From Trichococcus flocculiformis (GTDB lineage: Bacteria > Bacillota > Bacilli > Lactobacillales > Aerococcaceae): a stretch of 64,000 nucleotides of DNA. Every line of letters starts with the position of its first letter. Within the stretch, counting starts at the first letter, position 1. Under the pieces are notes generated by a model. The model was not told the origin of the DNA. It saw only the letters and a list, made by a program, of their open reading frames with translations, and ran no database searches. The position numbers and the translations under genes were made by a program. Where the stretch lies: the NCBI RefSeq assembly GCF_900113645.1, contig NZ_FOQC01000005.1, positions 42,939-106,938 of the forward strand. The letters are read 5' to 3'. This document shows positions 60,341 through 64,000 of this stretch, in pieces.

Positions 60341-61093
60341 TTGAAAAAGGGAGTAACGTTTTATTTTATGCGACACGGAGAAACGTATCTTAATAAATAC
60401 AATCGGATGCAAGGCTGGTCCGATACCCCACTGACGCCCAGAGGCAGACGCGATGTCATGAGAAGCGGAGCAGGCTTGGGCGATGTCAAGTTCGATGCGG
60501 TCTACTGCAGCGACTTGAGACGGACATTTGAAACAGCACAGATCATTTTGAAAGAAAATCAGCATGCCGATCATTTGAAAGTAGTGGCTATGCCTGAGTT
60601 CAGGGAGATATTCTTTGGCTCTTTTGAAGGGCTGGATGCGAGCGAAACCTGGGGGAACCTGAATAAATTCCTTGGAAGCGCGGATGGCGAGCCGAATTAT
60701 GATGCCCACCGTTCCGTCATCGAAGAGTTGAACGGATTGAAGGAAATGGATCCTTACCATGAAGCTGAAGACTACATGACTTTCTGGCTGCGCGTCGAAC
60801 GCGGTTTGATCAAACTGATCGGCGAGCACCGTGATTCCGAAAGAAACATTCTGATCGTTTCCCACGGGATGACGATCCGCAACATGATCCACGCTGTCAT
60901 TCCTGATTTCTCGATCGACCGCCATCTGGATAACGCCAGCATTTCGGTCGTCCGCTATGAGGATGGCTTTTATCACTTGGATCTATATAACGGCACCGAT
61001 CATTTTGTCGATGACTTCACGCCTGCCGATGAGCAGGAACCGGAAGTACACAAAGTGACGCCTGCCGATAAAACCGAAGAGGACGTAAAATAA
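60341..61093 (+). CDS. histidine phosphatase family protein (phosphoglycerate mutase-like)
   Basis: The 250-residue protein has the phosphohistidine motif MRHGETYLN (R11, H12, G13), SDLRRTFETAQI, the acid region EFREIFFGSFEG and the second histidine in VSHGMTIRNM. It is a branched-family phosphatase; true phosphoglycerate mutase activity is doubtful because gpmI is present. The substrate is unknown. An acidic tail of about 30 residues has no family counterpart I recognise. The start is TTG 60341, with GAGAGGCGGG 8 bases upstream. Confidence 0.85.
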   Translation: MKKGVTFYFMRHGETYLNKYNRMQGWSDTPLTPRGRRDVMRSGAGLGDVKFDAVYCSDLRRTFETAQIILKENQHADHLKVVAMPEFREIFFGSFEGLDASETWGNLNKFLGSADGEPNYDAHRSVIEELNGLKEMDPYHEAEDYMTFWLRVERGLIKLIGEHRDSERNILIVSHGMTIRNMIHAVIPDFSIDRHLDNASISVVRYEDGFYHLDLYNGTDHFVDDFTPADEQEPEVHKVTPADKTEEDVK

Positions 61094-61105
61094 ATTATGG
61101 TCAGT

Positions 61106-61142
61106 ACCCTTGGAACAAAAGCCTTTGGTTCCAAGGGTATTT
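61106..61142 (+). terminator. terminator after the histidine phosphatase gene
   Basis: An 11-bp perfect stem ACCCTTGGAAC/GTTCCAAGGGT with an 11-base loop is followed by ATTT, 12 bases after the stop. Confidence 0.8.
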
Positions 61143-61205
61143 CTATGTTTAAAATTCAAAAACAATTAAAAATCACATCTTTTTTTCCTTTTTGGGAAAA
61201 ATCAA

Positions 61206-61234
61206 TTGAAAATCTTATCCAGATAGTCTAAAAT
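61206..61234 (+). promoter_or_regulatory. carAB promoter
   Basis: TTGAAA (61206-61211) and TAAAAT (61229-61234) are 17 bases apart. The transcript begins with a leader of about 200 bases that holds a PyrR attenuator. Confidence 0.75.
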
Positions 61235-61287
61235 TAACGTAATCCACAATACTGTACGGGATACAGCGTGGCCAGAACGTCTTTAAA

Positions 61288-61372
61288 TTAGCACAGAGAG
61301 GCTAACAAGGCATGTGAAACGATTAATGTAAACAACCGTTGAAACACGCCCAATAATAGGTGTGTTTTTTTT
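61288..61372 (+). promoter_or_regulatory. PyrR-dependent attenuator of carAB
   Basis: The PyrR-type anti-antiterminator TTAGC-ACAGAGAG-GCTAA (61288-61305) shows the conserved AGAGAGGCU core. A terminator AAACACGCC/GGTGTGTTT (61342-61367) with a T-run follows 37 bases later. PyrR bound to UMP would favour the terminator, shutting off carAB when pyrimidines are abundant. Confidence 0.8.
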
Positions 61373-61439
61373 ACATTTTCCTATTTTTCATGCAAGCGTG
61401 AGGTATGAACCTTGTCAATCAGAAATCAGGAGGAAGAAC

Positions 61440-62540
61440 ATGAAACAACGTAGATTTTTAGTTTTAGAAGATGGTAGCTGCTATCCAGGATATGCTTTTG
61501 GCTCAGAAAAGGATGCAATCGGGGAGATCGTATTCAACACAGGGATGACGGGTTACCAAGAAACGTTGTCCGATCCTTCCTACACAGGCCAGATCATCAC
61601 GTTCACATATCCGTTGATCGGCAACTACGGCATCAACGAAGATGACTTTGAAGGCTTACATCCAGGCTTGAAAGGAATGGTCGTGCATGAGTTGGCGGAG
61701 CATCCGAGCAACTTCCGCTGCACCAAAACGTTGGATGTCGCTTTGAAGGAATTTGATGTCCCTGGAATCTACGGTGTCGATACACGCAGCATCACCAAAA
61801 AAATCCGCAACGCCGGCGTTATGCGCGGTACAATGGTAAAAAATGCGGACAACTTGGATGCGATTGTGGCATCATTGAAAGCCTATGAATTGCCGGTTGA
61901 CGAAATCCAAGTGAATTCTACAAAAGAAATCAAGAAATATGCAGGTGAAGGTCCAACCGTTGTCTTGCTTGACTTCGGCTTCAAAGACAACATCCTTGCT
62001 GAATTATTGAAAAGAGGCTGCGAAGTCATTCTGGCTCCTTGGAATACAAGCGCAGAAGAAATTTTGGCCTACAAACCGGATGGCATCATGTTAAGCAATG
62101 GACCTGGAGATCCGACATCCGTTCCGGAAGCAATCGAAACAATCAAGCAATTGATTGCCCAGGATAATCTGCCGATGTTCGGTATTTGCTTAGGCCACCA
62201 GTTGATCTCATTGGCGAGCGGCGCGACAACCTACAAATTAAAATTCGGTCACCGCGGTGCGAATCATCCGGTGAAAGATCTCGAAACCGGCAAAATCAGC
62301 CTGACGAGTCAAAATCATGGCTATGCCGTGGATGAGGAAAGCCTGAGCCAAACAGATTTGCTCGCAACGCATCGTGCTCTGAATGACGGTACGAATGAAG
62401 GCGTCAAACACAAAACCAAACCGGTCTTCTCGGTTCAATACCACCCGGAAGCAGCGCCGGGACCGCACGATGCCAATTACTTGTTCGATCATTTTGTAGA
62501 TATGATGAAAGCAGTCCAAGGAGGAAAACAACATGCCTAA
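61440..62540 (+). CDS. carA: carbamoyl-phosphate synthase small subunit
   Basis: CarA releases ammonia from glutamine for carbamoyl phosphate, the entry to pyrimidines and arginine. The 366-residue protein has the N-terminal small-subunit domain ([18 protein letters not shown]) and a class I amidotransferase domain with C250 in GICLGHQL and H335/E337 in [11 protein letters not shown]. The ATG at 61440 follows AGGAGGAAG; the longer frame starts within the leader terminator. A PyrR attenuator indicates the pyrimidine-specific copy. Confidence 0.96.
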   Translation: MKQRRFLVLEDGSCYPGYAFGSEKDAIGEIVFNTGMTGYQETLSDPSYTGQIITFTYPLIGNYGINEDDFEGLHPGLKGMVVHELAEHPSNFRCTKTLDVALKEFDVPGIYGVDTRSITKKIRNAGVMRGTMVKNADNLDAIVASLKAYELPVDEIQVNSTKEIKKYAGEGPTVVLLDFGFKDNILAELLKRGCEVILAPWNTSAEEILAYKPDGIMLSNGPGDPTSVPEAIETIKQLIAQDNLPMFGICLGHQLISLASGATTYKLKFGHRGANHPVKDLETGKISLTSQNHGYAVDEESLSQTDLLATHRALNDGTNEGVKHKTKPVFSVQYHPEAAPGPHDANYLFDHFVDMMKAVQGGKQHA

Positions 62541-64000
62541 ACGTACCGACATTCAATCCATTTTAGTGATCGGCTCAGGCCCAATCATCATCGGCCAAGC
62601 CGCTGAATTTGACTATGCCGGAACGCAAGCATGCTTGGCGTTAAAAGAAGAAGGATACAAAGTCATTTTAGTCAACTCCAACCCTGCTACGATCATGACG
62701 GATGTTGAAATCGCCGATAAAGTCTACATGGAGCCACTCTCTGTGGAATTCATCACGAATATCATCCGAAAAGAGCGTCCGGATGCTTTGCTGCCGACTT
62801 TGGGCGGACAGACCGGTCTGAATATGGCTGTGGGATTGGATAAAGCAGGCGTGTTGGAAGAGTTCAATGTCGAGTTGTTGGGAACCAAATTGAGTTCCAT
62901 CCAACAAGCCGAAGACCGTGATCTGTTCCGTCAATTGATGGCGGAATTGCATCAGCCGGTTCCGGAAAGCGACATCATCCATACGGTGGACGAAGCGCTT
63001 CGCTTCGCAGCCGAAATCGGATATCCTCTGATCGTCCGTCCGGCCTTCACAATGGGCGGTACCGGCGGCGGCATCTGTCATAATGAAGCCGATCTGCGCG
63101 AAATCGTCGCCAATGGCTTGCGCTACTCACCGGTGACACAATGTCTGTTGGAAAAATCGATCGCCGGCTTCAAGGAAATCGAGTACGAAGTAATGCGCGA
63201 CAGCAACGACAACGCCATCGTCGTCTGCAACATGGAAAACATCGACCCGGTCGGCGTCCATACAGGCGATTCCATCGTCGTGGCGCCTTCCCAAACCTTA
63301 TCCGATAAAGAATACCAAATGCTGCGCGACGTCTCCCTACAGATCATCCGTGCCCTGAAAATCGAAGGCGGCTGTAATGTCCAGTTGGCATTGGATCCGT
63401 ACTCGTTCGACTACTACATCATCGAAGTGAACCCGCGCGTCAGCCGTTCTTCGGCTTTGGCGAGTAAAGCGACCGGTTATCCGATCGCGAAGATGGCGGC
63501 GAAGATCGCTGTCGGCTTGACTCTGGATGAAATGAAGAACCCGGTCACCGGCACTTCCTATGCGGCTTTCGAGCCGGCTTTGGATTACATCGTCTCCAAA
63601 ATCCCGCGTTTCCCGTTCGATAAATTCGAAAAGGGCGACCGCACTCTCGGCACACAGATGAAAGCGACAGGCGAAGTCATGGCCATGGGCCATACGTTCG
63701 AGGAATCGATGCTGAAAGCCGTCCGCTCTTTGGAGTATGGCGTCAACCATTTGGCCTTGCCGAAAGACCAAGGCCAGACCGTGACGATGGCAGAAATCGA
63801 ACAGAATATTCGCGTTGCTTGCGACGAGCGTCTGTTCTATCTGGGAGAAGCGTTGCGCCGCGGCGTGACACCGGAAACGATCCACGAATGGAGCGAAATC
63901 GACTACTTCTTCCTGTACAAATTCAAGCACATCATCGATCTTGAAAAAGAAGTGGCAGCCAATGTGAAGGATCTGGAGACGTTGCGCGAAGCGAAGAAAT
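62533..64000 (+). CDS. carB: carbamoyl-phosphate synthase large subunit, 3' truncated by window end
   Basis: CarB makes carbamoyl phosphate from bicarbonate, ammonia and two ATP. About 489 of some 1,060 residues are visible. They cover the first ATP-grasp half, with [42 protein letters not shown], and [24 protein letters not shown], and the start of the oligomerisation domain. The ATG overlaps carA by 8 bases, with GGAGGAAA upstream. The gene is intact as far as seen and simply continues past the end of the window. Confidence 0.96.
   Translation, partial: MPKRTDIQSILVIGSGPIIIGQAAEFDYAGTQACLALKEEGYKVILVNSNPATIMTDVEIADKVYMEPLSVEFITNIIRKERPDALLPTLGGQTGLNMAVGLDKAGVLEEFNVELLGTKLSSIQQAEDRDLFRQLMAELHQPVPESDIIHTVDEALRFAAEIGYPLIVRPAFTMGGTGGGICHNEADLREIVANGLRYSPVTQCLLEKSIAGFKEIEYEVMRDSNDNAIVVCNMENIDPVGVHTGDSIVVAPSQTLSDKEYQMLRDVSLQIIRALKIEGGCNVQLALDPYSFDYYIIEVNPRVSRSSALASKATGYPIAKMAAKIAVGLTLDEMKNPVTGTSYAAFEPALDYIVSKIPRFPFDKFEKGDRTLGTQMKATGEVMAMGHTFEESMLKAVRSLEYGVNHLALPKDQGQTVTMAEIEQNIRVACDERLFYLGEALRRGVTPETIHEWSEIDYFFLYKFKHIIDLEKEVAANVKDLETLREAKK

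Overview
This 64 kb window is a chromosomal segment of a low-GC Gram-positive bacterium. Gene content and order point to the Lactobacillales, most likely Carnobacteriaceae and perhaps close to Trichococcus; the genus is an inference from protein style and gene order, not a search result. Supporting signs are a glgBCDAP operon, murT-gatD, a one-operon cggR-gap-pgk-tpiA-gpmI-eno glycolytic block, a class III fructose-1,6-bisphosphatase, an F-ATPase operon without atpI, PTS proteins, probable CcpA, CtsR, PerR and PyrR sites, and no sporulation genes between murA and mbl. Most of the window is core housekeeping sequence. There are no insertion sequences, prophage, CRISPR arrays or cas genes.

Layout. 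0-8.2 kb: glycogen synthesis and breakdown (glgB, glgC, glgD, glgA, glgP). 8.2-17 kb: a small anchored protein, aspartokinase, a probable PerR-controlled P1B-4 metal efflux ATPase, uppP, an IIA(Glc)-type PTS protein, a ring-cleaving-type glyoxalase/flavin reductase pair and a lactonase. 17-22 kb: an orphan glucitol-type PTS IIA followed by AI-2E family, SppA and RDD membrane proteins, then a GntR/DUF1648 pair. 22-30.5 kb: murT-gatD (lipid II amidation), tdk, prfA-prmC, the tsaC/sua5 family gene, glyA and upp. 31-40.7 kb: atpBEFHAGDC, a YwzB-like protein, murA, mbl and epuA. 41-44.8 kb: clpP, tRNA-Arg(CCG), a sigma-54 gene that lacks its C-terminal RpoN-box domain, and cggR. 44.8-53.4 kb: lower glycolysis, then serC-serA. 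53.7-57.8 kb: secG-est-rnr-smpB. 58-64 kb: fbp, a histidine phosphatase, and the pyrimidine carAB operon with a PyrR attenuator; carB runs off the end.

The genes centre on carbon flow. Glycogen is built and broken by the first operon. FBPase and the cggR operon serve the two directions of the glucose pathway. serC-serA and glyA draw 3-phosphoglycerate off to serine, glycine and one-carbon units. carAB, upp and tdk feed pyrimidines.

The most notable non-coding signals are four. First, a family of intergenic elements occurs at three loci (20.3, 40.8 and 57.9 kb), each with three 26-30 bp imperfect palindromes in a 49-51 bp register just past an operon terminator. Second, a large nested inverted repeat with alternative pairing partners lies between serA and secG. 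Third, a perfect 7-bp hairpin sits between the Shine-Dalgarno sequence and the ATG of glgC. Fourth, paired PerR-type boxes flank a Fur-like box upstream of the P1B-4 ATPase. Start codons were moved from the longest open frame to a downstream codon wherever the ribosome binding site and family alignment required it; several genes appear to start at TTG.
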